From: Thinopyrum elongatum
Lineage: Eukaryota > Streptophyta > Magnoliopsida > Poales > Poaceae
Assembly: GCA_011799875.1 (NCBI GenBank)
Contig: CM022301.1
Coordinates: 218,308,296 to 218,372,295 of the forward strand
Direction of reading: 5' to 3'
DNA: 64,000 nucleotides
Shown in pieces: positions 32,195 to 43,356 of the stretch. The translations under genes and the position numbers were made by a program. Every line of letters starts with the position of its first letter. Position 1 is the first letter of the stretch. The notes beneath the pieces are model-generated. The model saw only the letters and a list, made by a program, of their open reading frames with translations, ran no database searches and was not told where the DNA came from.

Positions 32195-35100
32195 ATGTCC
32201 ATCAGGTATTATCCTATCTTTTTCTCAGATCCACATTATAATGCCCTAGTTCATCGCGTTCCTCATCGTTCCGTCAAGCTCCTCCAAATTCATCCAATGT
32301 TACTTAGAAAACATAGTTCAATCCATACACCAGGGGAAACAGAAATAGTATTCGCCTTAGTTGTTATTTCAATCTCAGGTAGATCCCTTTTCTTTCACAA
32401 TCAACACATAGTTCCTCAGTTCTTCCACGGCCATACATTTATGTTTAAATTTCTTCTTTTTTCTGAACTGCGATAGATCTACAATTGTAGCCGCAATTTG
32501 TGAAATCTGTTTTATCCACAGCTGGCAAAAATTTCAATAACCTTGCCACCTTTAGATAAATGATCCGCCATCCCTTGCCCAGGCGACTTACAACAACAAC
32601 GTTGCACTCTGCCAATACTCATCTGATTTTAACCATAAATCGGTAACCCGCCGGCATCTTTCCGGCTTATCCATGCAGTTTATAACCTTTTCCATGATCC
32701 GCCATAATGATTGTCCCTTCATAACCAGGATTTGTAACCCACCAGTATATATCTGGCTTATTTGGGCGGTGTGTTTTTACTCATCATTGTGATGGATTTT
32801 GCACCTTATAATCAGTCGTTAATCATTGGGCGGTTTAAACGTCATAATATTAACCCGCCAACTCTTTATTCTCAGGCATCCACTGCCAAAAATGACTAAG
32901 ACCATCACCTCTTGCGATTGGGTTGTTTCTACTGTCACTGAACAATCTCTCAATGAGTATGTTGAGATGGGCGTTTTGCCAGCAAAAAACGTCATCCACT
33001 GGTGAGTTCCAGGGGCTAAAACCAAGCCTCAACCTAACGAGGGCGAAGTTATACTCTTTTCAGATCACCTCCTCCGTGGTTTCTCACCACCCGGGTCAAA
33101 ATTCTTTCGGGATGTTCTGAACTTCTACAAGCTACACCCCCAAGATATTGGCCCCAACTCTGTTTCCAATATATGTAACTTTCAAGTCTTCTGTGAGGTG
33201 TACCTTCAAGAGGAGCCCAGTGTTGACTTATTCAGAGAGTACTATTACCTGAACTGCCAAACCGAGATGACAGCCGGGCCTAGCCTCGAACTCGGCGGGA
33301 TTTCTATCCAGAGGCGGAGAGATGCCGTTTTCCCTGCAGCTACACTACCTAGTCACCCTAAGGACTGGAACCAGACTTGGTTCTACTGCCAAGATACCTC
33401 TCCAGCCGATGAAAATCCTTTGTTGGGTTTCCGCCCCTTCCGGCTTAGCCCTAGGCATGAACTCCCTGACCGGATCACTGCTACAGAACGGGCGAATTAC
33501 GCGCCTACCTTTTCAAAAATAAGGGCTTTATTAGCCAATGGCTTAACTGGAGTTGACCTGGTTCGCTGCTGGGTCGCCTGGAGGATTTTGCCTTTGAGCC
33601 GCCGCACCGGCTTAATGTACCAATATACATGTGATGTAAAGGACCCGCAGCGATACAGCTAAGTACGCCTTGAAGATCAGTAAATCAATGAAATGACCAA
33701 GACATTGCTCGGGGAGACCTTAGAAAGTTGCAGTAAAGCGGGACTGAACTCTTTCTGCACTCTTAACCTGGCTCTCGACGTAAGTATTTTAAGTCATTCT
33801 TTAACTCATTCATCATTCTCTCATAAACTGCACATCTTCTTATTGTCATTTATGTTCTCAGGCCAGCTCTTCCTTCTGGAACAAGAAACCGCAAGATAAG
33901 CCGGTCAAAAAGGCCAAAGGAAAATCTCGAGCTCCAAAAAAGACCAAAGGAAAGAAATAGGATGCTGAAGACTTATTTGCCCTTGACAATGAGTCAGAGG
34001 TAGAACTCGATTCTCTTGGCTTTCTTTTTATGCAACTTATTGACGCTGACTCCTCTCAGGATGATGCGGAGACCAGCCAAGCAGACGCCGCAGAGGTAAC
34101 TATAATTTCCTCCGACTCAGAGCCCTTGCCAAGACAGAAAATTCGGCAGGTGACCCGGAAAGTAAGATTTTCTCACCCTCTTGCTTACTTGGATCCCGAC
34201 TTTATTTTGAAGAAACAACAGCACGAGGCCAGGCGTAAGACCCGGAGTGACGGCGACGAAGAGCTGGTTTCCGGCTTACCAAATACTCCAGCCCCTCGCA
34301 AGCGTCGTAACGAGGTGCCTCAAAGTTCAACTCTTTCTTTTCCAAAGGCGGGTCTTATCCGCCGACCGCTTAATTCTTCCGACTCAAATTATCAGGGCAC
34401 ACCTCCGTCGTCCGGTGATTCTACAGGAACTCAAATGCCTGTCTTCAAGATTGCCCAAGGGTAAGAAGTTTCATTTGTTGATCAATATTTTATGATGATA
34501 TACTCATACCCTTATGTTTTTATCACAGAGGCATGGCCAAAGCCGGCAAGAAACAGAAATTGGGCGGCTCTTCAAAGAACCCCTAAACTGCTGAGCCGGA
34601 GAAGCAAATGCCAGAAATCCCAGATGCCACAATTCAAGATCCTGATAATGTTGCCCATGTTTCACCATCGCAAGTTGATGCTATAGTTCTTGAGCCGGCT
34701 CATACTGAGATTGGTCCAGTCAGCAGTCATGATCCGCCGAGCCCTAAGCCGCTCAGCCCTGCTAAAGAAATCCCTTCAGAGCAAGCCACTAAAGACGTCA
34801 CTATCACCGGCACAGGTTATGCAGAACCCGGAAATCCTACAGTCTTGGCAAAGCACAGCGCCAAAGAAGAGCCATTAGCCGCCGACAAGGGTAAATTGAA
34901 GTTGGATCTGGAAAGCTATGCTAGCTTTAGCGCAAATGGCATCCACGCAGGCTATCTAAACCGCCTCCATACTAGCCGTGATCTAGAAGCCGGCTTAGTG
35001 AACCATATGAAGGAACACTATGAGGTATGTTGCTAACCCCTTTCCATATGTATTCATATAGCCGCCAAGTCTAGAGTATAGGAGAACAACGAGTATGTTG

Positions 35101-36473
35101 TAGGCTTGTAAACTTTCTCCAACCTGCAATCTTCAAAGACCGGCTTACTTTTAACCAAATGAACCGGGATCTCATAGTCACTTAAAAAATCCAAACATGT
35201 AGCCCCCAAGGGCTGGCTTAATCTGATAAGATACGCCGGGTCTCAATAACCTTAAATAGAACTAATCATGTAGCCCCCAAGGGCCGGCTTAATCTGGCAA
35301 GATACGCCGGGTCTCAATCAAAAAAGTGAATTGACCCACATTAGCCCCCAAGTGCCAAGTAGAGTACTTGTAGTGCGCTTGGGACTTTACCAGGATAACA
35401 TCACCAAAGTTAAACCTTGCTTTGTAACCATTGCTTCATCATTGTATTTCAGGCAGAATTAAGCATGAAGGAATCGCAAGTGGGTGATTTGAGGAAGAAT
35501 ATAAAGCTGCAGCAGGCAGAGACTTCCAAGGCCAAGCTAGAACTAAAAACTTCTTTCGAGGAAGTTGAGAAGCTTAAAGCAAGTTTTGATGCCGATAGAG
35601 CCGCCTGGGAATCTGACAAGACTGTACTAGTGAAGAGAGCCGAAGAGGCGAATCACAACTTAAGCCGGTTGCTGATGAGCTTGCCGGCTTAAAACAACAT
35701 ATCACCCATATGACAGCCGCCATCTTTGGTAAGACTCATATGCACTTCAACATATGTTTTGATATTACTTTAAACCGCCTGGCGATTCTCAATTCCTGCT
35801 ATTTAACTCGCTTGGCAACTTATGAACAGGCCCCAGAAGCGCCAGCCTTGGCGAAAATATGCTGATGAAGCTCAAGGCAGTATATTCGCTGACTGAGCAG
35901 CTATACGCTGGAACCTTACGAAGCCTTGTGGCCCTATCAGGTGGGAAGAGACCTCCAAAGCAGATCAAGAGTGTTCTAGACCAATTCTCAACAGCGCGGG
36001 CTCAAATTGAAGAATATAAGTTGTCAGCCGCCCGCGCTGGAGCATTCGTTGCTCTAGGCTGGGCCAAGGCGTGGTAGTCAGAACTTGACCCGATGGAAAT
36101 AGCCACCGGTTGCCCAGAATTCAAGGATGACGGGTCTGCCTTCGAGGAATAAGACTTCAACAACTGCGTCAGGGAGATGCGACCCGTCGCTTGCAAGCTG
36201 ATTGAAGATCTGAATTTAAACCACTACACGCCGGCTTATGACGAGAACAACCAGAAGATTAAGCCGCCAGCTCATGATGTTGTCAGTTTTATTCCTCCTC
36301 GGTGTAAGCATATCTTCGCCTATGACGTTGATCATTCTATTATACTCAATGATGAGGCCACTTTCGAAGCTTTAACTGGCATCGAATGGACAACGGCTGA
36401 TCTTCAGATGATCGACGAAGAAGAGCCGGCGCATGATGATCCACAATCCTCAAGGTGGCCGGAGGAAAATTAA
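32195..36473 (+). pseudogene. Antisense multi-exon gene in element G: putative gypsy-type transposase family (Transposase_28-like)
   Basis: Runs opposite to G's gag-pol, between integrase and the 3' LTR. Splice signals give a continuous phase. Exons are 32195-32205 (ATGTCCATCAG|GT), 32876-33779, 33862-33999, 34060-34460, 34529-35024, 35453-35728 and 35830-36473. Splicing exon 1 to exon 2 keeps the frame (MSIRHPLPK). Exon 2 carries NEGEVILFSDHLLRGFSPPG, FFRDVLNFYKLHPQDIGPNS, SNICNFQVFCEVYL, GPSLELGGISIQRRRDAVFP and HPKDWNQTWFYCQD. This is the conserved domain widely annotated as putative gypsy-type transposase. Later exons encode lysine-rich, S/P-rich and coiled-coil segments. Stops at 33003, 33660 and 33681, one each in exons 3 and 5, a frameshift in exon 6 and stops in exon 7 make it a pseudogene. 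Its role in the element is unknown. Confidence 0.75.
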
Positions 36474-37648
36474 TCAGAGTGCTGACAATCCAGGCGGCTC
36501 AGGCGGGCTTAAGGGAGCACAGCTCCAAAGACATTTGAAAAACTTTTGTGGGCTCAAAGCAAAGCCTTGTAATAGGATAGTTGAAAACAATGGTTTGCCG
36601 TGTCATGCCTTCATGCATGTTAACCTTTGACTTTTGAACCACCAGTTTTAATCTTTACGATAGGATTGATCTGATCATTTAGATGAGCCATAGCAGTGGT
36701 CTTATCCGTGCGTAAAGCTCTGCATGTCCTACCAAAAAGGTTAACCATATGTCCTGGCGACTTAAGGTCAAAAACCAGTGCGGGTGACAACCCAAACATA
36801 TATAGCCTAATATGATTATTGACACTATAATCAAGGCCAGTCAAGTCAAAATATATTGACGACTTAAAGTCAAAAATCAGGGCGAGTTACCAAACCCGAA
36901 TATTCATATAACAATGGAAAACATACCTGTAGATTTGGATCATACTGACGGCTTAAACATCAATGTCCAGTGCGGGCGACAACCCAAACACTTGCAATCG
37001 CATGACCTCAATTGTTCAAATCAAAGCATACTAGCGACTTAAAGTCCATAGCCAGGGTGGGTTACCAAACCCAAAATACTCAAACATGAGTCATACAATC
37101 GGGGATTTATGACCCGGATTGTCAAAAATTCACTTAACAGAAAAAATCTTTAGAAGAAACAAATCCAAAGGACGCAAGAGAAAAATTTCAAGAAATCTCA
37201 AATAATTGCCTGACAGGCTTACCAAAGCACGGCCAAACAAGTTGGCTCATAGGGCCATGTGCTTTCAAAGGCCGCACAGCCATTGAGTTAATCCTAGCTC
37301 ACTGTAAGGCGGCTCTCACGTGACACAAGCCGCCGTTTTAACCTTAACAAGTTCAGGGTCTTGAAAAAGATTAACTGTTAAGAGTTCGGCGGGTCACCTG
37401 GTGGAGTAGCAAGTTGCAAACAGGCAGGATAACTCATAATTTGGCATCCACGCCTGGTCAAGAGGGTATGAAAGCTAAACCCGGTGGGTTGGAAGCCCCC
37501 AAGTGACATTATGACCAAATAATAAAGACTCAGATACACAGAAATGAAACGACAGAGGCCCTGAATTTTTCAGGGATGCCGGCTTTATTATATTGATCAT
37601 AATATATATACACTAACAAATGTATGTACAAAGACGAGAGCCGGTGGC
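36474..37648. other. Non-coding stretch between G's antisense gene and integrase
   Basis: About 1.2 kb with no credible gene on either strand. It holds repeated phrases such as GCGGGCGACAACCCAAACA and GACTTAAAGTC (36750-37080). They look like diverged local repeats of about 100-130 bases. Confidence 0.5.
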
Positions 37649-38851
37649 TCAGGTGTAATAAGGCCGAAGATGAGCAATATTCCAAGGCCGGCGGGTCTCC
37701 TCCTCCGATGTGCGTGAATCCTTATGTTCTCGTATATCAATGAGGTAATAAGACCCGTTATTCCGGTTTTTGATGACCACAAAGGGTCCTTCCCAAGGTG
37801 GGGATAACTTGTGCATATCTGTTTGATCTTGGATTAGCCGGAGTACCAAGTCGCCTTCTTGAAACGCCCGGGTCTTGACTCTGCGGCTATGATAGCGATG
37901 CAGGTCTTGTTGATATATCGCCGAACGAGCCGCCGCAAGGTCACGCTCCTCATCCAGAGCATCGAGTACGTTTTGACGTGCTATTTCATTATCAGCTTCA
38001 ACATAAGCCGCCACACGAGGCGAATCATGACGGATATCACTTGGAAGAACCGCCTCTGCACCATAAACCATGAAGAAAGGCGTATAGCCTGTTGACCTGT
38101 TAGGCGTGGTATTTATACTCTAGAGTACTGAAGGTAACTCCTCAACCCAACAACTCGGCGTTCGTTTCAAAGGAACCATAAGCCAGGGCTTGATCCCTCT
38201 CAAAACTTCTTGGTTTGCCCTCTCAGCTTGACCATTAGACTATGGATGAGCCACAGAAGAAACATCAAGACAAATATGCTCCCATTGACAGAACACTTTC
38301 ATAGCACCCTTAGAAAAATTAGTGCCATTATCAGTGATGATACTATGAGGGTAACCAAAACGGAAGATCAGCTTTTTAACAAACTGAACTGTGGTTGCTG
38401 CATCACACTTGCTAACCGGCTTTGCTTCAACCCACTTGCTAAACTTGTCAACCGCCACCAAAAGGTGGGTTTTCTTATCCTTAGACCTCTTGAAAGGTCC
38501 AACCATATCAAGCCCCCAGACTGCAAACGGCCAAGTAATTGGAATCATCCTCAACTCTTGAGCCGGCACATGAGCCCGTCGAGAAAATTTCTGACATCCA
38601 TCACACTTACTGACGATATCCTCTGCGTCAGCGTGAGCCATCAACCAATAAAACCCATGACGAAAAGCTTTAGCCACTAAGGATTTAGAGCCGGCATGAT
38701 GACCACAATCACCTTCATGGATCTCTCTTAAAATCTCACGGCCCTCTTCAGGAGAAACATAACATTGGAACACGCCTGTCACACTGCATCGGTGTAACTC
38801 ACCATTAACAATAGTCATAGGCTTAGATCTCCTGGTGATTTGCCTTGCCAA
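37649..38851 (-). pseudogene. Integrase of element G
   Basis: Gypsy-type integrase, which joins cDNA ends to host DNA. On the minus strand the HHCC zinc-binding block reads HEGDCGHHAGSKSL...CDGCQKF (about 38720-38580). The core follows with FAVWGLDMVGPF (first catalytic D, about 38530-38495), FSKWVEAKPV, IITDNGTNFS (second D, about 38345-38315) and SNGQAERA (third residue E, about 38240-38210). A TAG at 38240-38242 interrupts the core and another TAG replaces a tryptophan near 38120. The C-terminal part FMVYGAEAVLPSDI...WEGPFVV...WNIAHLRPYY ends at 37649. Catalytic acids survive, but the frame has two stops. Confidence 0.9.
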
Positions 38852-38979
38852 AGTTTCATCGTCAGGTATCGCCCCGGGTCATATAAGCCAAGTAGGGAAG
38901 TGTCCAATCAGGAATAGCATGGAGAGCCGCCACCAACTGCACCTCCGGGCCAGGAACGGCAAGGTCCTCTTCTGATGGT

Positions 38980-39990
38980 ACCTTGACCGAAGGATTATGC
39001 AATACATCAAGAAACACATTAGGAGGTGCCGGCTTACCCAAGCCGGCTCAAGGCATCAGCCGCCTCATTTTTCCTTCGATCAAGGTGCTCCACTTGATAA
39101 CCCTTGAAGTGACTAGCAATATTATCAACTGCCCGGCGATAAGCCGCCATGAGCGAGTCTTTAGAATCCCATGTACCTGAAACTTGCTAAGCCACAAGGT
39201 CTGAGTCGCCAAAACACCTGACCCGGCTCAAATTCATCTCTTTGGCCATTCAAAGACCATGGAGTAAAGCCTCATACTCAGCTGCATTGTTAGTACAAGG
39301 AAACATTAACCTCAAAACATAACAAAACTTGTCACCTCGTGGGGAAGTCAATATAACTCCGGCCCCCGAGCCTTCCAACTTCCTGGACCCATCAAAGTGA
39401 ATAGTCCAATATGTGTTATTCGGCTTCTCCTCAGGCGTCTGCAATTCTGTCCAGTCATTGATGAAATCCACCAGAGCCTGAGATTTGATAGCTGTTCTTG
39501 GCACATATTTCACACCATGAGGCCCAAGTTCTATTGCCCATTTAGCAACCCGGCCTGTGGCCTCCCTGTTTTGAATAATGTCTCCCAAGGGAGCAGAGCT
39601 GACCACAGTAATGGGATGACCAAGAAAATAATGCTTCTACTTGCGACTCGCCATGAACACCCCATATACCAATTTCTACCAATGTGGACATCGTTGCTTG
39701 GACTCAATCAACACCTCACTGACATAATAAGCCGGTCTCTGGACTGGGTATTCTTTACCCGCCTCCTTGCGCTCCACCACAATCACCACACTGACAGCCT
39801 TACTATTAGCCGCCACATACAAGAACAAAGGTTCTTTCTCAATGGGAGCCGCAAGGACTGGCGGCTCAGCTAACTGCTTTTTGAGCTCCTCAAATGCCTT
39901 ATCAGCAGTGTCACTCCAGACAAAATGATCTATCTTCTTCATCATTTGGTATAAAGGAATTTCCTTTTCTCCCAAGCGGTTTATGAACCG
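38980..39990 (-). pseudogene. RNase H and second (archaeal-type) RNase H region of element G
   Basis: Following reverse transcriptase on the minus strand, FVWSDTADKAFEELKKQL and APIEKEPLFLYVAANSKAVS (39975-39790) represent the polymerase-linked RNase H. Then TGRVAKWAIELGPHGVKYVP and ALVDFINDW (about 39560-39450) lead to a second RNase H starting YWTIHFDGSRKLEGSGAGVI, with NNAAEYEALLHGL (about 39280-39250). A second RNase H of this type marks the Tat lineage. A stop near 39250 and several further changes down to about 38980 break the frame. Confidence 0.82.
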
Positions 39991-39992
39991 GC

Positions 39993-40838
39993 TTAAGGCA
40001 GCGATACGACCCGCCGCTGGACGTCATTGACACATGCCGGCTTAGCCAATGAAGTGATAGCTTTAATCTTCTCCGGGTTAGCTTCAATACCCCTCTCTGA
40101 GACAAAAAAAATCAAGATCTTGCCTGCAGGTACACCAAAAACACATTTGGCCGGGTTAAGCATCATCTTATAGACCCATGGATTGTCAAAAGTCTCCCTT
40201 AGATCATCCAGGAGAGTCTCCTTCTTTCTGGATTTGACCACAATGTCATCCACACAAGCATGCACATTATGCCCAATCTGACTGTGAAAGCAATTCTGAA
40301 CACAACATTGGTAAGTCGCCTGGGCACTCTTAAGCCCAAAAGGCATAGAAACGTAACAGAAGGCTCCAAAAGGGGTGATAAAAGACGTCTTCTCTTGGTC
40401 CTTAACTGCCATCTTGATCTGATGATAACGAGAATAAGCATCCAGGAAACATAAACTCTCACAACCCGCCGTGGCATCAATAATCTGGTCAATACGGGGG
40501 AGAGCAAATGGATCAGCTGGACAAGCTTTGTTAAGATCTGTGTAGTCAACACACATACGCCAAGTGCCATTCTTCTTGAGCACCAGCATCGGGTTAGCCA
40601 ACCACTCCGGATGAAAGACCTCCACGATAAACCCGGCTGCCAAGAGCCAGGCCACCTCTTCTCCAATGGCCTTATGTCGTTCTTCATTGAAACGACGAAG
40701 AAACTATTTGACCGGCTTAAATTTAGGATCCACATTAAGAGTGTGCTCAGCGAATTCTCTTGGTACACCCGGCATGTCAGAAGGTTTCCATGCAAAGATG
40801 TCCCGATTCTCACGGATGAACTCGATGAGCGCGCTTTC
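39993..40838 (-). pseudogene. Reverse transcriptase of element G
   Basis: Gypsy-type reverse transcriptase on the minus strand. Blocks are HPEWLANPMLVLKKNGTWRM, CVDYTDLNKACPADPFALPR, SLCFLDAYSRYHQIKM, TPFGAFCYVSMPFGLKSAQA, then the active site HACVDDIVVKSRK (about 40265-40225). The usual tyrosine of YVDD is cysteine here, which would affect a key residue. SRYHQI also replaces the usual SGYHQI. A stop near 40705 (VKxFLRRFNEERHKA) separates the N-terminal part, and the frame ends near 39993 after a frameshift. It is inactive. Confidence 0.9.
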
Positions 40839-41300
40839 CTATTTAGGATCCATATTAGCCCCCACTGTAAACTGCTGAGATGAGTCGCCAGGGACAAAGT
40901 CAACCTGCTTAGTATCATCAGCCGATTTAAACTTCAACAAAGGGTCTTGCTCAGTGGTGGGCTTCTTCAAAGGGGTCATATCCGTCGGGTCAACATTATC
41001 TTTATAAAACTTAAGTTCTTCTATGGCGCAGGCCGACTCAGCATAAGCATCATCTCCTTCTTCACATTCTAGGGCAATTTTCCGATCACCATGGACCGTG
41101 ATAGTACCCTTACGCCCTGGCATCTTAAGCTGTAGATAAACATAACAAGGCCGAGCCATAAACTTGGCATAAGCCGGACGCCCGAACAAGGCATGATAAG
41201 GACTCTTGATTTTAACCACCTCAAACCAGAGTGTCTCTGTCCTGTAGTCATGTTCATCACCAAAGGCCACTTCTAAGGATATTTTGCCCACAGGATATGC
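40839..41300 (-). pseudogene. Protease domain of element G, C-terminal part
   Basis: Reads GKISLEVAFGDEHDYRTETL, YHALFGRPAYAKFMARPCYV and LKMPGRKGTITVHGDRKIAL. This is the second half of the retropepsin-like domain and the linker before reverse transcriptase in Tat elements. The first half lies at 49773-50018 on the far side of element H, which inserted within the domain. Confidence 0.88.
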
Positions 41301-42149
41301 TGTCAGCGTTGTGGGATTCAGGGTACCCAGACTTGCCTACCTACGGCCCAAGGCATGGCTCCATTAATGGCCTGGTACGGCCCATCCACAAGACCACCAA
41401 GACAAGACCCTCGCGAGGCGAACGACGCCAAGACCTCCTGAGGGAGCGGCCTCCCCAGGCTGCCCCTGAGGAACGGAGATTCCTATGCAGGTGCCCAGCC
41501 TCATGAGGTTGTGGTGACGCAAGCCATGATGATCAAGGTCAGGCGGGCGCCAGCGGGCGCAGAGAAGACAGTTTCCCCTTTGGTGCTAAGGAGGCAAGCG
41601 CAGGTGTGGGTTCCCGAGGAATCAGGCAAAGGTTTCCATTCCAGTGCAACGAGACCAAGGCCACCAGGACGGATGTCATCGCCGAGCCCACCGCGGCATC
41701 ACGACCAGAAGCTTTACAGGCGAAGACCACGTTTCGTCAGGATAAGATGTTCTACCTGTCCCCTTTCAAATTGGACACTGTGGGATCCCTTCCCGCCTAC
41801 GTTTTGAGGGAAGAGGACCGAGGCCACTATAAATATAGGTTAGCCACCACCATAGAGAAGGATCCCAAACCTCTCGACTCATTCCCTCACGAGAGCATAC
41901 CTCGCGAGGTTGTTCATCCCTTGTACTTGTTCATCCTCAGCCCCTCGTGAGGCAAATCCACCACAAAGCAGGAGTAGGGTCTTACACCGCAAGGTGGCCC
42001 GAACCTGGGTAAACTGTCGAGTCCGTCTTCTTCCTTGTTCATCGAGCTAGGCCGTGGGATGACGAGTCGGTTGGTTGGATAGGTTGAGTCCTTCGCACAC
42101 GCCCCAGAGTTTGAACCTCTCTTAGGTCTGCGGAGCCCTGAATCTGACA
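41301..42149 (+). repeat. 5' LTR of element H
   Basis: Starts TGTCAGCGTTGTGGGATTC and ends CCCTGAATCTGACA. A TATA box TATAAATA lies at 41828-41835. It differs from the 3' LTR at scattered bases plus a nine-base insertion in the latter near 49279. Confidence 0.93.
41828..41835 (+). promoter_or_regulatory. TATA box in the 5' LTR of element H
   Basis: CACTATAAATATAGG, repeated at 49446-49453 in the 3' LTR, is the likely core promoter for H genomic RNA. Confidence 0.6.
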
Positions 42150-42150
42150 T

Positions 42151-42170
42151 TTGGCGTGCCAGGTAGGGGC
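42151..42170 (+). other. Primer-binding site of element H
   Basis: TTGGCGTGCCAGGTAGGGGC follows the 5' LTR after one base. The form TGGCGNGCCAGGTAGGGG is common in grass Tat-lineage elements. The priming tRNA was not assigned. Confidence 0.65.
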
Positions 42171-42225
42171 GTGTCGAAGCTCTGCCTCTCCATCGGCTGC
42201 GCTCCACCCACGCTGTGTGTTTCCC

Positions 42226-42639
42226 ATGGCCGGCGCCGACCCACCCGCCGAGCCGCTGGGCGCACTCGGAGATGTCGTGGGCCACCGGGCTTTTTCCCCC
42301 ACCCTGCGGCAGGTGCGGTGGCCGCCGAAGTTCAGGTTGACGCTGCCTCCATGGTACGACGACACGGGGAATCCCGCAGAGTTCCTTCGCCTGTACGAGC
42401 TGAGCATCGAGGCGGCGAATGGCGACGACAAGGCCATGGCGAACTGGTTCCCCATGGCACTCGTGGGCGTGCTGCGCTCCTGGATGCTTAACCTACCCGG
42501 GTCCTCGGTGGCCTCCTCGGAGGAGCTACGCAATCAGCTCATCGCGTGCTTCGTGGCACCGGCACCCCACGCCGTTGCGGCCATTCTCGGCGGGTCGCAG
42601 GCGCCAGCCTCAAGCGGCCACGTCAAGCAGCTCTTCTGA
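42226..42639 (+). pseudogene. Truncated gag of element H
   Basis: Starts ATGGCCGGCGCCGAC at 42226. It contains the gypsy gag block FSPTLRQVRWPPKFRLTLPP, WYDDTGNPAEFLRLYELSIE and FPMALVGVLRSWMLNLPGSS. It stops at TGA (42637-42639), with another in-frame TAG at 42667, and passes in the same frame into the protease at 42685. The rest of gag, including any zinc knuckle, is missing. A deletion of several hundred bases has joined gag to protease. Confidence 0.82.
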
Positions 42640-42684
42640 CAGGTGGGGGCCGCCCAGCCACGGTAGGGGGCTCCTCCAGGCCAG

Positions 42685-43350
42685 GTGGCGCCTGAGATCG
42701 ACATCACCTTCAACTCCAGGGATCACCCCAAGACTACGGTCGGCGCCGGCATGCTCCCCTTGCTGTGCACGCCCACCATCAGCAGTGTCGCGGTTACCAG
42801 GACCCTCATCGACAGCGGCGCTGGCCTCAACGTCCTCTCCTTGGAAGTCTTCGACCTGCTCCAGGTGCCTTATAGCCGGCTCGCCCCCACTAGGCCCTTT
42901 TCAGGGGTGGTCGACGGCTCCATCGTTCCCCTGGGGCAGATTCGCCTCCCCATCACCTTCGGCACGCACTGCAATTACCGCACCGAGCTCATCGACTTCG
43001 ACGTCGCCCGCATCGGCCTCCCGTACAACACCATCCTTGGGTATCCAGCCCTTGCCAAGTTCATGGCAGCGACGCACCCCGGCTACAACGTCATCAAGAT
43101 GCCTGGGAGCAGCGGCATCCTCACTGTGGTGGGAGACACCAAGGATGCACTCTTGGCCCTCAAGCTTGCTTTCAAGGCCACGACGGCCGCGCGGCCAGAC
43201 GAGGAGGGCGCTCCGGAGATCCCGGAGGCCGCGCCTGCGAAGAAGAGGCAACTGTTCTCTCAGGACCGGGCCGAGACGAAGCAAGTGCCAATCGACGACG
43301 GGGGCTCAGGCCCCACCTTCACCATAGGCGCCGGCCTCCCCCCAGATTAA
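42685..43350 (+). pseudogene. Protease region of element H
   Basis: Retropepsin-like domain with the catalytic block TRTLIDSGAGLNVLSLEVF (about 42799-42855). It continues LPITFGTHCNYRTELIDFDV and GLPYNTILGYPALAKFMA, homologous to G's YHALFGRPAYAKFMA. It ends with FTIGAGLPPD and a TAA at 43348-43350. The frame then continues directly into reverse transcriptase, so the stop is a single in-frame lesion. The DSG catalytic triplet is intact. Confidence 0.87.
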
Positions 43351-43356
43351 GAAGAG

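Noticed and set aside
42419..43327. Plus-strand frame of 302 residues over the gag/protease region of H
   Set aside because: R/S/P-rich and out of phase with the recognisable gag and protease; a shadow frame.
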